Origin: Bordetella sp. LUAb4
Lineage (GTDB): Bacteria > Pseudomonadota > Gammaproteobacteria > Burkholderiales > Burkholderiaceae_B
Direction: 5' to 3'
DNA length: 64,000 nucleotides
Assembly: GCF_021325795.1 (NCBI RefSeq)
Contig: NZ_JAHPZX010000003.1
Location: forward strand, 248,001-312,000
Each line of letters starts with the position of its first letter. Within the stretch, counting starts at the first letter, position 1. This document shows, piece by piece, positions 53,687-62,461 of the stretch. The translations under genes were made by a program, and so were the position numbers. The notes beneath the pieces are model-generated. The model ran no database searches. It had not been told where the DNA came from and saw only the letters and a list, made by a program, of their open reading frames with translations.

Positions 53687-55363
53687 CTATGCCTGCGCCA
53701 GACGCGCCGCCGGCGTGATCTGCAGCGGGTCGGTGACCAGTTCCAGCAGGGCCGGGCGGCCCGAGGCGCGGGCGCGTTCGAAGGCGGCGGGGAATTCGCT
53801 TTCGTGCTCGATCCGCTCGGCATAGGCGCCGAAGGACTGCGCGAACATCTGGAAGTCGGGATTGCGTAGTTCCGTGCCGGACACGCGGCCGGGATATTCG
53901 CGTTCCTGGTGCATGCGTATCGTGCCCAGCATGCCGTTGTTCACCACCACCACGATGACCGCCGCGCCGAACTGCGCCGCGGTGGCCAGTTCCTGCGGGT
54001 ACATCATGAAGCAGCCGTCCCCGGCGAAACACACGACGGTGCTGTCGGGGCGCGCCAGCTTGGCCGCGATGGCGGCCGGCAGGCCGTAGCCCATCGCCCC
54101 ATTGGTCGGCGCCAGTTCCGTACCCAACTGCTTGTAGCGGAAGAAGCGGTGCACCCACACCGTGTAATTGCCCGCGCCGTTGCTGATGATGGCGTCGTCG
54201 GGCAGCGTGGCCGACAGATGTGCCACCACGGCCGACAGCTCGACCCCACGCTGCTCCGCGCCGCGTGCGACGGGGGCATTGTGGGCTTCGTACGCCGCGC
54301 GGGCAGCGCTGGTCCAGGCGTCCCAGGGACGCGGGCCGGGAGCCGGTTGCGCCAGCGCGGCAAACGCCGCCACCGCATGGGTGACCGCGGCGTTCACCGG
54401 CAGATCGGCGCGATACACCCGGCCCAGCTCTTCCGGGTCCGCGTGCACGTGCACCAGTTGCTGCGTCGGCTGCGGGCTGCGCACCAGCTCGTAGGCGCCG
54501 GAGGTGACCTCGGACAGCCGGCTGCCCAGGACGATCAGCAGGTCGGCGTCGCCCAGGGTCTTCGTCAGCGCGGGCGAGGCGCCCAGGCCCAACTGGCCCA
54601 CGTAGTGGCCGTCACGGTTGTCCAGCACGTCCTGACGACGGAATGAAGCGGCCACCGGCAGGTTATGCGCCGTGGCGAAGCGGCGCAGGTCGGCCTGCGC
54701 CTGCGGGGTCCAGCCCGTGCCGCCCACGATCACCAGGGGACGTTGTGCCTTGGCCAGCAGCGCGGCCAATTCCTCGGCCGCCCGCGGTTCGGGCGCGGCC
54801 TGCGCGACGCGCACCGGCGCGATGTCGGCCACCTCGGCGACGCCGAACAGCACGTCTTCCGGCAGCGCTACCACCACCGGTCCCTTGCGGCCCGACATGG
54901 CGACGCTGAAAGCGCGGCTGACGATTTCCGGAATGCGCTCGATGTGCTCGATTTCGGTGGCCCATTTGGCCAGGCCGCCGAACATCTGGCGGTAATCGAC
55001 TTCCTGGAAGCCTTCGCGTTCCTTGGCCTGGGAGGCCACCTGGCCGACGAACAGGATCATCGGAGTGGAATCCTGGCGGGCCGTGTGCACGCCATTGGCG
55101 GCATGGGTGGCGCCGGGACCGCGCGTGACGAAGGCGATGCCGGGCAGCCCGGTCACCTTGCCGTAGGCGTCCGCCATATTCGAGGCCGCGCCCTCGTGGC
55201 GCGTGACGATGCTGCGGATGCTGGCGTGGCCCGCGAGCGCGTCCAGCACGGGCAGATAGCTTTCGCCCGGCACACAGTAGACGGTATCGACCTGGTTGCG
55301 GCGCAGGGCTTCGACGAGGATCTGGCCGCCGTTACGCGTGGCCGGGTTTGCGGTAGAGGTCAT
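53687..55363 (-). CDS. Thiamine-diphosphate enzyme (acetolactate synthase-like)
   Basis: A 558-residue IlvB-like enzyme. The N-terminal Pyr domain has TVYCVPGESYLPVLDALAG and the catalytic Glu in RHEGAASNMADAYG. A central domain (RPLVIVGGTGW) follows. The PP domain has the ThDP motif VVCFAGDGCFMMYPQELATAAQFGAAVIVVVVNNGMLGTI (GDG...NN). It could make acetolactate or decarboxylate another 2-oxoacid. No IlvH-type small subunit is adjacent, so it is probably not the branched-chain pathway enzyme. A perfect 12-bp hairpin lies just upstream of its start. Confidence 0.88.
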   Translation of the reverse strand: MTSTANPATRNGGQILVEALRRNQVDTVYCVPGESYLPVLDALAGHASIRSIVTRHEGAASNMADAYGKVTGLPGIAFVTRGPGATHAANGVHTARQDSTPMILFVGQVASQAKEREGFQEVDYRQMFGGLAKWATEIEHIERIPEIVSRAFSVAMSGRKGPVVVALPEDVLFGVAEVADIAPVRVAQAAPEPRAAEELAALLAKAQRPLVIVGGTGWTPQAQADLRRFATAHNLPVAASFRRQDVLDNRDGHYVGQLGLGASPALTKTLGDADLLIVLGSRLSEVTSGAYELVRSPQPTQQLVHVHADPEELGRVYRADLPVNAAVTHAVAAFAALAQPAPGPRPWDAWTSAARAAYEAHNAPVARGAEQRGVELSAVVAHLSATLPDDAIISNGAGNYTVWVHRFFRYKQLGTELAPTNGAMGYGLPAAIAAKLARPDSTVVCFAGDGCFMMYPQELATAAQFGAAVIVVVVNNGMLGTIRMHQEREYPGRVSGTELRNPDFQMFAQSFGAYAERIEHESEFPAAFERARASGRPALLELVTDPLQITPAARLAQA

Positions 55364-55732
55364 GGAGGGCTCCAGAAAGTCGCACGCCGCGCGATCCGCG
55401 CGGCGTGCTGGGCATATCGTTGACTGCAGCCGGGAGGCGGTCGCGCAGTATGTCAGAGGACTTGCGCGGCCAGATAGGGCGTCGGCGCAGACCTGCTTTT
55501 CGCCAAACGCACGGCAGGGCGCACGGGCAGACGGCGTCCGTGGGGACGATTTTTTTGATTAATTGCATTAAGTGCGGGACCTGCGTTGCCGTTACACGAA
55601 GAGCCGAATTGCGATCACGACACGGTGACAGCCTGCTGCGCGGGACAGGGTATGCTTTCGGCTCGCTTTCCATTAACCACGTAAACTACGCGCGCGGCCG
55701 CGCGATAGCGGCGCAAGGTTTATTCGTCAGCG
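55364..55732. other. Divergent intergenic region between ThDP enzyme and GGDEF genes
   Basis: This 369-bp region has no gene. It holds the GC-rich hairpin at 55382-55408, a T-run (55550-55556) and a small dyad TTAAT-TGC-ATTAA (55559-55571) that could be a regulator site for the GGDEF gene. I see no RNA gene. Confidence 0.6.
55382..55408. promoter_or_regulatory. Perfect 12-bp GC hairpin in the ThDP enzyme leader
   Basis: GCACGCCGCGCG (55382-55393) and CGCGCGGCGTGC (55397-55408) are exact reverse complements with a 3-nt loop. On the minus strand the hairpin ends 18 nt before the ATG, leaving the GGAG free. It could stabilise the mRNA or slow initiation. There is no T-run. Confidence 0.5.
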
Positions 55733-56881
55733 GTGTCAGTGGATCTTCTTACTCTTTATCTTCTAGCAATCGGAACGCTACTAGCCAGTGCCGGGTTAAC
55801 GGTCTGGGAGGGCAGAACCTATCCCAAGCGCGGCCAGGAATTACGCATCCTGGCGGCGGGATACGTCACGCTTGCACTGGGCTGCGTGGCCGTCATGTTT
55901 CGCCGCGACCTGCCCGGCATCAGCGGTGCCGTGGTCTCCAATCTGCTGTTCCTGGGCGGTTATCTGTTGATCCTCAATGGGGTCGCGGCATTCAGCGGCA
56001 GGCAGTACCGTGCTTTCTCGATCGGCCTGCTGGTGGTGATGGCCTTGATCTGGGTGGGCGGTGGCCCCCGTTGGCAGGACGTGGTCTGGGCCTATGTCAG
56101 CGCTTTTCCCATCGCCATCGCCAGTGCCCTGACGGCGCGCGAGATGTTGCGCTGTGAGGGAATGGAGGCCTTGCACTCGCGCCGCATCATCGTGGCGGTG
56201 ACGGGGATCCATGCCGCGCTGTATCTTTTCCGGGCCATCATCCTGCCCTGGCTGGTGCTGGCCTATGGTCCGCTGGTGCAGCCGATAGCCGGCAAGATCA
56301 CCTTGTACGAAGGAGTCCTGTATTCGGTGATCCTGCCGATGACACTGCTCAAGTTGATCCGCGAGGAAAGCCATGGCCATCTCTTGCGCGAATCGCTGAC
56401 CGACTACCTGACCCGGCTGGGCAATCGCCGCTGGTTTTTCGAGGAAGGCGCGCGGGTCGTGGGCGGCCGTGCCAGCCAGGGCCCGATCGCCGTGCTGGCT
56501 TTCGACCTGGATCAATTCAAGGGCATCAATGATCTGTATGGCCACAAGACGGGCGACCAGGTCCTGAAGTCCTTCGCCGAAATCGCCCAGAGTGTGTTGG
56601 GCCACAAGACCGTGCTGGCGCGCATAGGCGGCGAAGAATTCGCCGCCTTGCTGGTGGGCCACGATGCCTTGCGCGCCGAGTCGCTGGGCGACACCGTCGG
56701 CAAGTATTTCGCCGAAACCATTGCCACCGGCGCGGCCGGCATCGGCCTGCGGGCCACGGTCAGCGTCGGGCTGGCGCGCTACGAGAACAAGATGCCCGAG
56801 CTGATCGACATCCTGGCGGCGGCCGACCAGGCTCTGTACCGGGCCAAGTCCCTGGGTGGCAACCGGCTGGAAGTGGCCTGA
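55733..56881 (+). CDS. Membrane diguanylate cyclase (GGEEF)
   Basis: A 382-residue inner-membrane protein. Six or seven helices (residues about 5-210) are followed by a GGDEF domain with SLTDYLTRLGNRRWF, FDLDQFKGINDLYGHKTGDQVLK and the active-site motif GGEEF. It would make cyclic di-GMP from two GTP. The inhibitory I-site RxxD is absent at the expected place (GHKT instead), so product inhibition is not expected. The start is GTG at 55733 (or GTG at 55739), with no ATG alternative near. Three 10-bp repeats begin at the stop codon. Confidence 0.88.
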   Translation: MSVDLLTLYLLAIGTLLASAGLTVWEGRTYPKRGQELRILAAGYVTLALGCVAVMFRRDLPGISGAVVSNLLFLGGYLLILNGVAAFSGRQYRAFSIGLLVVMALIWVGGGPRWQDVVWAYVSAFPIAIASALTAREMLRCEGMEALHSRRIIVAVTGIHAALYLFRAIILPWLVLAYGPLVQPIAGKITLYEGVLYSVILPMTLLKLIREESHGHLLRESLTDYLTRLGNRRWFFEEGARVVGGRASQGPIAVLAFDLDQFKGINDLYGHKTGDQVLKSFAEIAQSVLGHKTVLARIGGEEFAALLVGHDALRAESLGDTVGKYFAETIATGAAGIGLRATVSVGLARYENKMPELIDILAAADQALYRAKSLGGNRLEVA

Positions 56882-56904
56882 GGCGGCCTGAGGCGGCCTG
56901 AGGT
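56875..56904. repeat. 10-bp tandem repeat over the GGDEF stop codon
   Basis: GGCCTGAGGC is repeated at 56875-56884 and 56885-56894, with a third copy differing in the last base at 56895-56904. Slippage here would leave the protein end unchanged, because the stop lies in the first unit. Confidence 0.85.
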
Positions 56905-57070
56905 GGTCTCGGGCACTCGAGGCGACCTGTGCATTCCGGGACGTAAGCGCTTATAAGCGGGGCCGCGCCATTTCATACAAATTCGACGAGGGCACGTCGA
57001 TACTGCGGTTCTTTGGGGGCTGCCCCCGCCAGCGCCGTCCGCGGCGCGCGTCGATCCTCGGGAATCCAGC

Positions 57071-58768
57071 TTGTCCGCCTTCGCTTCTTCTTCCATCGCC
57101 GCCCTGCGCCGCTGGAGCGCGGTCCCTTCAGACGTCGTGCTCTTCCTTGGTGGCAGAAGCTGGCTGCTTTTCCTGGGTAGCGGTATCTGGCTGTTGTTCC
57201 TGATCGGATTGCGGCCCTTGACCATGCCCGACGAGGGACGCTACGGCGGCGTGGCTTGGGAGATGTTGACCTCCGGTGCGCATCTTGTCCCGACCCTGGA
57301 TGGCATGCCCTTCTTCCACAAGCCGCCTCTGTATTACTGGATGGCGGAGGGCGCGTATGCCCTGTTCGGCGCGCACGTGTGGGCGGCGCGCCTGCCTTCG
57401 TGGCTGGCCGCGTGGGCCGTGGCGATGGCGCTCCATGTTTTCCTGCGCCGTTGGCGCGGATCCATGGCGGCGGTGGTGGCATTGCTGGCCCTGATCACCC
57501 AGCCCATCTTCTTCGGCGCCGCCCAGTTCGCCAATCTGGATATGCTGGTGGCCGGGCTGATCGGCATGACTATCCTGACGGGCGCGGCGGTGGTCATGCG
57601 CGCCTACGCCGGGCAGCCCTATCGCGCGCTGTCCTTGCTGGTGGGCGTGCTGGCGGCGCTCGGTGTGTTGGCCAAGGGTTTGATCGGCCTGGTCTTGCCC
57701 GGCGCCATCCTGGTGCTGTGGATCGTCTTGCGCCGGCGCTGGCGTGGCTTTGGGGTGTTGTTGTGGCCACCGGTACTGGCGGCGTTCCTGGCCCTGACCT
57801 TGCCGTGGTTCTGGGTGATGCAGGCGCGCTTCCCCGACTTCCTGCATTACTTCTTCATCTATCAGCAGTTCGAGCGCTTCGCCGCCACCGGCTTCAACAA
57901 CGTGCAGCCCTTCTGGTTCTACTTGCCCGTGGTGGCGGCCCTGGCCGTGCCCTGGACGTTGTGGCTGGGCGGCGCGATGCGCAGGGAGTTCTGGCGCAAC
58001 ACGCGGCGGGTGCCGGCAGCCGCCGCCGCCCGCGCGGATGCCAGCGCCGACGTGCGCTGGCTGATGGTGTGCTGGCTGGCGGTGATCCTGGTGTTCTTTT
58101 CCCTGCCGGCTTCCAAGCTGGTGGGCTACATCCTGCCCTTGTTTCCCGCCGTGGCCGCGCTGGCGGCGGAGGTCATCGTTGCCGGGCTGACGCGCGCGGG
58201 CGAGAGGCGCCACGCTTCAGACCGGAATTTCACGCTGTCGCTGACGCTGGCGATGGTGCTCTGTGTTGGCGGGACCGTCTTTGCCACGCTCAAGGCCAAA
58301 CCCAATTCGGTGGACCTGGGCCGGGCCGCGAGCGCCGAAATGGACCCCGCCGATACGCTGATTGCGCTGCATGTGTACCCGTATGACCTGCCGATGACCT
58401 TGCGCCTGACGGCGCCGATGTGGGTGGTCGACGATTGGACCCAGGCCGACATACCCGCGCGCGACAACTGGCGCAAGGAGCTATACGACGCCGGCCGGTT
58501 CGACGGCGCTGCCATGCAGCGCAACCTCATCTCCGAACAGGAGATGACCCGCCGCCTGTGTGCGACAACCGTGGACGATACCTACTGGATCTGGGGTGAG
58601 CCGGCCAAGGATGCGACGCGCTACGCCATCCTGCGCGACCGCGCGCCGCGGTATACGGATAGCCGGCGTGCCTTGTGGCGCATCGATGTCGACGGCGCGT
58701 TCAGGCAGGCGCATTGCGCGGCGGCCGTGCTGAGCGCGTCCGAGGACGGCGCCGCACGCCAGCGGTGA
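57071..58768 (+). CDS. ArnT/PMT-type lipid-linked glycosyltransferase
   Basis: A 565-residue inner-membrane glycosyltransferase (GT83/GT39-like, GT-C fold). It has about 12 helices. The first periplasmic loop carries the catalytic acidic residues (MPDEGRYGGVAWEMLTSG) and FFHKPPLYYW. A C-terminal periplasmic domain follows. Relatives move aminoarabinose or glucosamine from an undecaprenyl carrier to lipid A phosphates; in Bordetella an ArnT-like protein (LgmB) adds glucosamine. No arn or lgm partner genes are adjacent, so the sugar is unknown. The start is TTG at 57071, with GGAA a few bases upstream. Confidence 0.82.
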   Translation: MSAFASSSIAALRRWSAVPSDVVLFLGGRSWLLFLGSGIWLLFLIGLRPLTMPDEGRYGGVAWEMLTSGAHLVPTLDGMPFFHKPPLYYWMAEGAYALFGAHVWAARLPSWLAAWAVAMALHVFLRRWRGSMAAVVALLALITQPIFFGAAQFANLDMLVAGLIGMTILTGAAVVMRAYAGQPYRALSLLVGVLAALGVLAKGLIGLVLPGAILVLWIVLRRRWRGFGVLLWPPVLAAFLALTLPWFWVMQARFPDFLHYFFIYQQFERFAATGFNNVQPFWFYLPVVAALAVPWTLWLGGAMRREFWRNTRRVPAAAAARADASADVRWLMVCWLAVILVFFSLPASKLVGYILPLFPAVAALAAEVIVAGLTRAGERRHASDRNFTLSLTLAMVLCVGGTVFATLKAKPNSVDLGRAASAEMDPADTLIALHVYPYDLPMTLRLTAPMWVVDDWTQADIPARDNWRKELYDAGRFDGAAMQRNLISEQEMTRRLCATTVDDTYWIWGEPAKDATRYAILRDRAPRYTDSRRALWRIDVDGAFRQAHCAAAVLSASEDGAARQR

Positions 58769-58836
58769 CCCTGGGCCGTCGCGCGCGTGACGGCCGGCTG
58801 CGGGGCCGCTGCTTGCGCACGTCCCCGTGGCCAGCC

Positions 58837-59595
58837 CTAGCTCAGCCCCAGCATATCGGCCAGGCTGAGTTCGGTCTGGTCCTCGACCAGCTGGATATGC
58901 GATTCCAGATCGCGCAAGTGGGCATCCATCTCGGCGACCGCTTCCTTGACCTTGCCGGCCTCCAGGTAATCCACCACGCGCGCATGTTCGTCATGCTCGC
59001 ACGCGGCATTGCCCGGCGGTTGGAATATGGCCACCACCAAGGCACAGCGGGAGATGATCTCGGTCAGATAACGCGCCAGTAGCGGATTGCCCGACAGTTC
59101 GCCCAACGTCAGGTGGAAGGTGCTGGCCAGGCGCGCCCATTCGGTCTGCGGCGCGCTGTGCATGGCCTGGTGTTCCTCACGCAATTGCCGGCGCAGCATG
59201 GCGAAGTCGCTCTTCGTGGCCGACCTTGCCACCAGCGGCAGGATGGCGGCTTCCAGCACGCGCCTGGCCTCGAACAGCTTGTCCACTTCTTCCCGCGTGG
59301 GCATCGCCACGATGGCGCCGCGATTGGGCCGCAACTCCACCACATGATCGTGGGCCAGTCGCTGCAAGGCCTTCTGCACCACGCTGCGTCCGACATCGAA
59401 CAGCTCGCACAGCGCTGCCTCGGGCAACTTGGTGCCTGGCAGCAGCCGCTGGCCCATGACGCCGCTGACCACCGATTGGTAAATGCGTGTCTCGGCATCT
59501 TCGGCCGCGGCGGCCGCGACCAGTGCGTCGGAGCGCACTTTGGGACGGCCTCGCGGCGCCGGTGAGGAGGGAGTCTTGCGTGCTGCTTTTTTCAT
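58837..59595 (-). CDS. GntR-family regulator (FCD subfamily)
   Basis: A 252-residue regulator. The winged helix-turn-helix is LPGTKLPEAALCELFDVGRSVVQKALQRLAHDHVVELRPNRGAIVAMPTREEVDKLFEARRVLE, and the all-helical FCD ligand domain follows. A Lys/Ser-rich tail precedes the helix-turn-helix. It is the last gene of the NTF2-deacetylase-amidase operon (2-bp gap after the amidase stop). It probably binds the inverted repeat at 62288-62320 to regulate this operon and the divergent transporter. Confidence 0.92.
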   Translation of the reverse strand: MKKAARKTPSSPAPRGRPKVRSDALVAAAAAEDAETRIYQSVVSGVMGQRLLPGTKLPEAALCELFDVGRSVVQKALQRLAHDHVVELRPNRGAIVAMPTREEVDKLFEARRVLEAAILPLVARSATKSDFAMLRRQLREEHQAMHSAPQTEWARLASTFHLTLGELSGNPLLARYLTEIISRCALVVAIFQPPGNAACEHDEHARVVDYLEAGKVKEAVAEMDAHLRDLESHIQLVEDQTELSLADMLGLS

Positions 59596-59597
59596 GC

Positions 59598-60797
59598 TTA
59601 CGTGCCCAGGGCGGAAAGTCTAGTCCCGATGGAGATGGCCAGTCGTATCAATGCCAGGTCGCTGCCGGCCGGACCCAGCAAGGATACGCCCGCGGGCAGC
59701 CCGTCGCCACCGATGAAGGGAATATTCACCTGGGGCAATCCCGCCAGGCCGGCGATCGAGGTGATGCGGAAAGTCTGGGCGCGGATCGCATCCACGGTGG
59801 CCGCATCGGCCGTGTGCGCGATCGCTGCGCTGGAGGCCGAGGGCAGCACCGCCACGCGGTCCTCGCCCAGCAGCGCGCGCAACTCGGTGCGCAGCCGCGC
59901 CTGCAGGGCAGCCGCCGCGGCGGCTTCATCAGCGCTGGTGCTGGCCGCGGCCTGCCAGCGCGCGGCGATGGCGGGGCCGAAGTCCGGCTGCGCGCGCGTG
60001 ATCCATTCCCCATGCGTGCGCCAGGCATCGTGCGCCGAGACCGTGATGTAAGTACGCCGCCAGGTTTCCAGGTCGGTGGCGGAAGCCGCCTGGTGTGCCA
60101 CGGGCAGTCCGGCTGTCCGCAAGGCACCGGCCACCGACTCGATCAGCGGCGCGAACGCCGCATCGGCCTGGGCGCAGGCATCGGTCAGCACGAGGGCTTC
60201 GCGCCAGGCGGTCGCTTGCGGTGCGCCCAGCAGCACGCTGCCTACTCGTTCGAATACGTCGCTGCGCGCGGCCAGCCAGGTCATGGTGTCGAACAGCGGC
60301 GACAGCGGCACCACATGTTGCGCGCTCAGCAGGCCGTGCGTGCTGCGCAAGCCCCACAGACCGCAGTAGCTGGCCGGCACGCGCGTGGAGCCGCCGGTGT
60401 CCGTACCCAGGGCGAAATCGACCAGGCCAGCCGCCACCGCGGCGGCCGAACCGCTCGACGAGCCACCGCTCACGCGATCGGGCGCGCGGGTATTGCGCGG
60501 TGTGCCATAGTGGACGTTCTCGCCCTGGATGCTGTAGGCCAGTTCGTCGGTGATCACCTTGCCGTGCAGCGCGGCGCCGGCCTGCATCAGTTGCGTGACG
60601 AGGGGGCTGGTGGCGCCGGCGGGCTCGTGCGTATGCAGCCAGGCGGGGTTGCCCGCCCCCGTGCGCCGGCCCGCCACGTCGTAGAGATCCTTGGCGGCAA
60701 AGCCCAGGCCGTCCAGCGGTCCGGTGCCGGTGGGGGCCAGGCTGAAGTGTCCGTGCGGCACCCAGGCGCGCACGGTGTCGTCGAAAGGCAGTGTCAT
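59598..60797 (-). CDS. Amidase-signature family hydrolase
   Basis: A 399-residue amidase with the Ser-cisSer-Lys triad. Lys is in LGFAAKDLYDV, and the Gly/Ser-rich signature RVSGGSSSGSAAAVAAGLVDFALGTDTGGSTRVPASYCGLWG contains both serines. The start is the ATG at 60797, overlapping the deacetylase stop by 4 bp. It hydrolyses a carboxamide; with the deacetylase and transporter it likely degrades an imported amide or ureide. Confidence 0.92.
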   Translation of the reverse strand: MTLPFDDTVRAWVPHGHFSLAPTGTGPLDGLGFAAKDLYDVAGRRTGAGNPAWLHTHEPAGATSPLVTQLMQAGAALHGKVITDELAYSIQGENVHYGTPRNTRAPDRVSGGSSSGSAAAVAAGLVDFALGTDTGGSTRVPASYCGLWGLRSTHGLLSAQHVVPLSPLFDTMTWLAARSDVFERVGSVLLGAPQATAWREALVLTDACAQADAAFAPLIESVAGALRTAGLPVAHQAASATDLETWRRTYITVSAHDAWRTHGEWITRAQPDFGPAIAARWQAAASTSADEAAAAAALQARLRTELRALLGEDRVAVLPSASSAAIAHTADAATVDAIRAQTFRITSIAGLAGLPQVNIPFIGGDGLPAGVSLLGPAGSDLALIRLAISIGTRLSALGT

Positions 60798-61732
60798 GTC
60801 GTCGTCTTTCCGTTCTGTTCCGTCACGTGTTCGTGGATCGCGCCCGGCGTGGTGAACCAGATGTCGCCGCTGTCTCGTCTTGCGGCGATGTGCGCCAGGG
60901 CGCGGCGCAGGTGGCGCAGCCGGTAGGGCTGGCCCACCAGATAAGGATGCAGGGCGATGCCCATGACCAGCGGTTGCCGGCGCGACTGGTCCAGCATCTC
61001 GTCGAAGTTGTCGATGATGAGCTGGGCGAAATCCTTGCCGTCCATATGGCGCCCCATGATCATGGGGATGTCGTTGACTTCCTGCGGATAGGGAATCGAC
61101 CACAAGGGCGCGCCAGCGCGCGTGCGCATGGCGGTGGGTTGGTCGTCATGCGCCCAATTGAGCGTATAGCGGTAGCCCGTTTCGGCGAGCAGGTCGGGCG
61201 TCAGCCGCGACTCGGCGATCCAGGGCGACAGCCATCCCGCCGGGCGTTTGCCGCTCACGCGTTGCAGCGCCTGCGCGCAATGGTCCAGCAGCGCGCGTTC
61301 GGCGGCTTCGCTGTAGGCGCCGTGATGCGCGGCATTGGTGTGGCCATGCGCGATCAACTCGTCGCCGCGCGCCGCGCAGGCCGCGACCAGCTCCGGGCAG
61401 TGATCCAGCAAGGCGGTGTTGACGATGGCGCCGGCCGGCAGGCGCAAGTCGTCGAACAGGTCCAGGCAGCGCCAGGCGCCGACGCGATTGCCGTACTCGC
61501 GCCATGTGTGATTGAGCACGTCGGGCTCGCCCACGTGCAGGCCCAGGCGGGCACCCAGCCCTTCGCCGAAAGCGAAGTGCTCGATGTTGAAGCCCAGGTA
61601 CACCGCCAGCCGCGCGCCATTGGGCCACGCATAGTCAGGACGCTGATGGATGGGCGAATAATGGAAACGGCCGTGCGTCGCCAGCGCGCCGAAATCGGGC
61701 AGTTCAGGGCTGTTCATTTCAGCGCTGCTCAT
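60794..61732 (-). CDS. Polysaccharide deacetylase-family (PuuE/allantoinase-like) hydrolase
   Basis: A 312-residue NodB-fold protein similar to PuuE-type allantoinases and related C-N hydrolases, not chitin deacetylases. Segments FHYSPIHQRPDYAWPNGARLAVYLGFNIEHF, HGHTNAAHHGAYSE (metal histidines), GWLSPWIAESRLTPDLLAETGY and MGIALHPYLVGQPYRL match. The start at 61732 overlaps the NTF2 stop as ATGA; MNSPEL at 61717 is the alternative. The substrate is unknown; an amide, imide or ureide is likely. Confidence 0.88.
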   Translation of the reverse strand: MSSAEMNSPELPDFGALATHGRFHYSPIHQRPDYAWPNGARLAVYLGFNIEHFAFGEGLGARLGLHVGEPDVLNHTWREYGNRVGAWRCLDLFDDLRLPAGAIVNTALLDHCPELVAACAARGDELIAHGHTNAAHHGAYSEAAERALLDHCAQALQRVSGKRPAGWLSPWIAESRLTPDLLAETGYRYTLNWAHDDQPTAMRTRAGAPLWSIPYPQEVNDIPMIMGRHMDGKDFAQLIIDNFDEMLDQSRRQPLVMGIALHPYLVGQPYRLRHLRRALAHIAARRDSGDIWFTTPGAIHEHVTEQNGKTTT

Positions 61733-62163
61733 ACCGCCGCCAATCCCGCTTTGACCAGCAGCCATTCCGCGCTGTCATTCCACACATCCATCTCCGTGAT
61801 GAGGCCGTCACGCAAGACATAACGGTCGACGTAGCGATTGCCTTCGAAGGGCGTGCCGTCCAGCCATTCGCCATACAAGGTGCCGCGGTTGTAGACAATG
61901 GCGCATGCCGGCGTGGCGCCCACCACTACCTCGGTGGCTTCGAAGCGCTTCTTCACCCAGGCGTAGCGTGACGCGTTGAACGCGGTGCATTCGGCCGGGT
62001 CGCGCATGGCGCGGGCACCGGTGAAGCGGATCTTCAACTCGGGCGAGACATAGCGCCGCGCGCCCTCGGGGTCGGGCTTCATGAGTATGGTCAGGTATGC
62101 ATCGACGATCGCGCCAGGATCGCCACTGTCGACGCCTGTGTCCTGCATTGGTGCCTCGTGCAT
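61729..62163 (-). CDS. NTF2-like (SnoaL/DUF4440-type) protein
   Basis: A 144-residue cone-fold protein (GAIVDAYLTILMKPDPEGARRYVSPELKIRFTGARAMRDPAECTAFNASRYAWVKKRFEAT and YGEWLDGTPFEGNRYVDRYVLRDGLITEMDVWND). Members act as small isomerases, hydratases or binding proteins in catabolic operons. It is the first gene of the operon, 3' to the operator at 62288-62320. Its reaction is unknown. Confidence 0.85.
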   Translation of the reverse strand: MHEAPMQDTGVDSGDPGAIVDAYLTILMKPDPEGARRYVSPELKIRFTGARAMRDPAECTAFNASRYAWVKKRFEATEVVVGATPACAIVYNRGTLYGEWLDGTPFEGNRYVDRYVLRDGLITEMDVWNDSAEWLLVKAGLAAV

Positions 62164-62287
62164 CGTTTTCTCCCATCTTCTGCGCCATGTTGGTGCGCGC
62201 GTTGGCTCGGCTTGGATCTATCGAGGCTTGCGGGTCGATGCCGCCCACAACACTCGCACTGATTTTTTGCCGCATAAGTCCGATAAA

Positions 62288-62320
62288 TTGTCGTCAATAA
62301 ATAATCATGATTGACGACAA
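62288..62320. promoter_or_regulatory. 10-bp perfect inverted repeat, candidate GntR operator
   Basis: TTGTCGTCAA (62288-62297) and TTGACGACAA (62311-62320) are exact reverse complements with a 13-nt AT-rich spacer, in the divergent region between the NTF2-like and transporter genes. Arms of TTG(N4)CAA type are common for FCD-type GntR regulators, and one is encoded in the operon. Confidence 0.7.
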
Positions 62321-62461
62321 AAACACAGATCGTTTGATGCAAAACACAAGCAAAGTCCATGCCAGAATTGGTTTGAATTGAACAAACTTGGCATGGGTTT
62401 TGCTTTGATCCCGGTGCAGGCATTCCTGCCTCTTGCCCCACGACACCATCGGGAGAACTCC

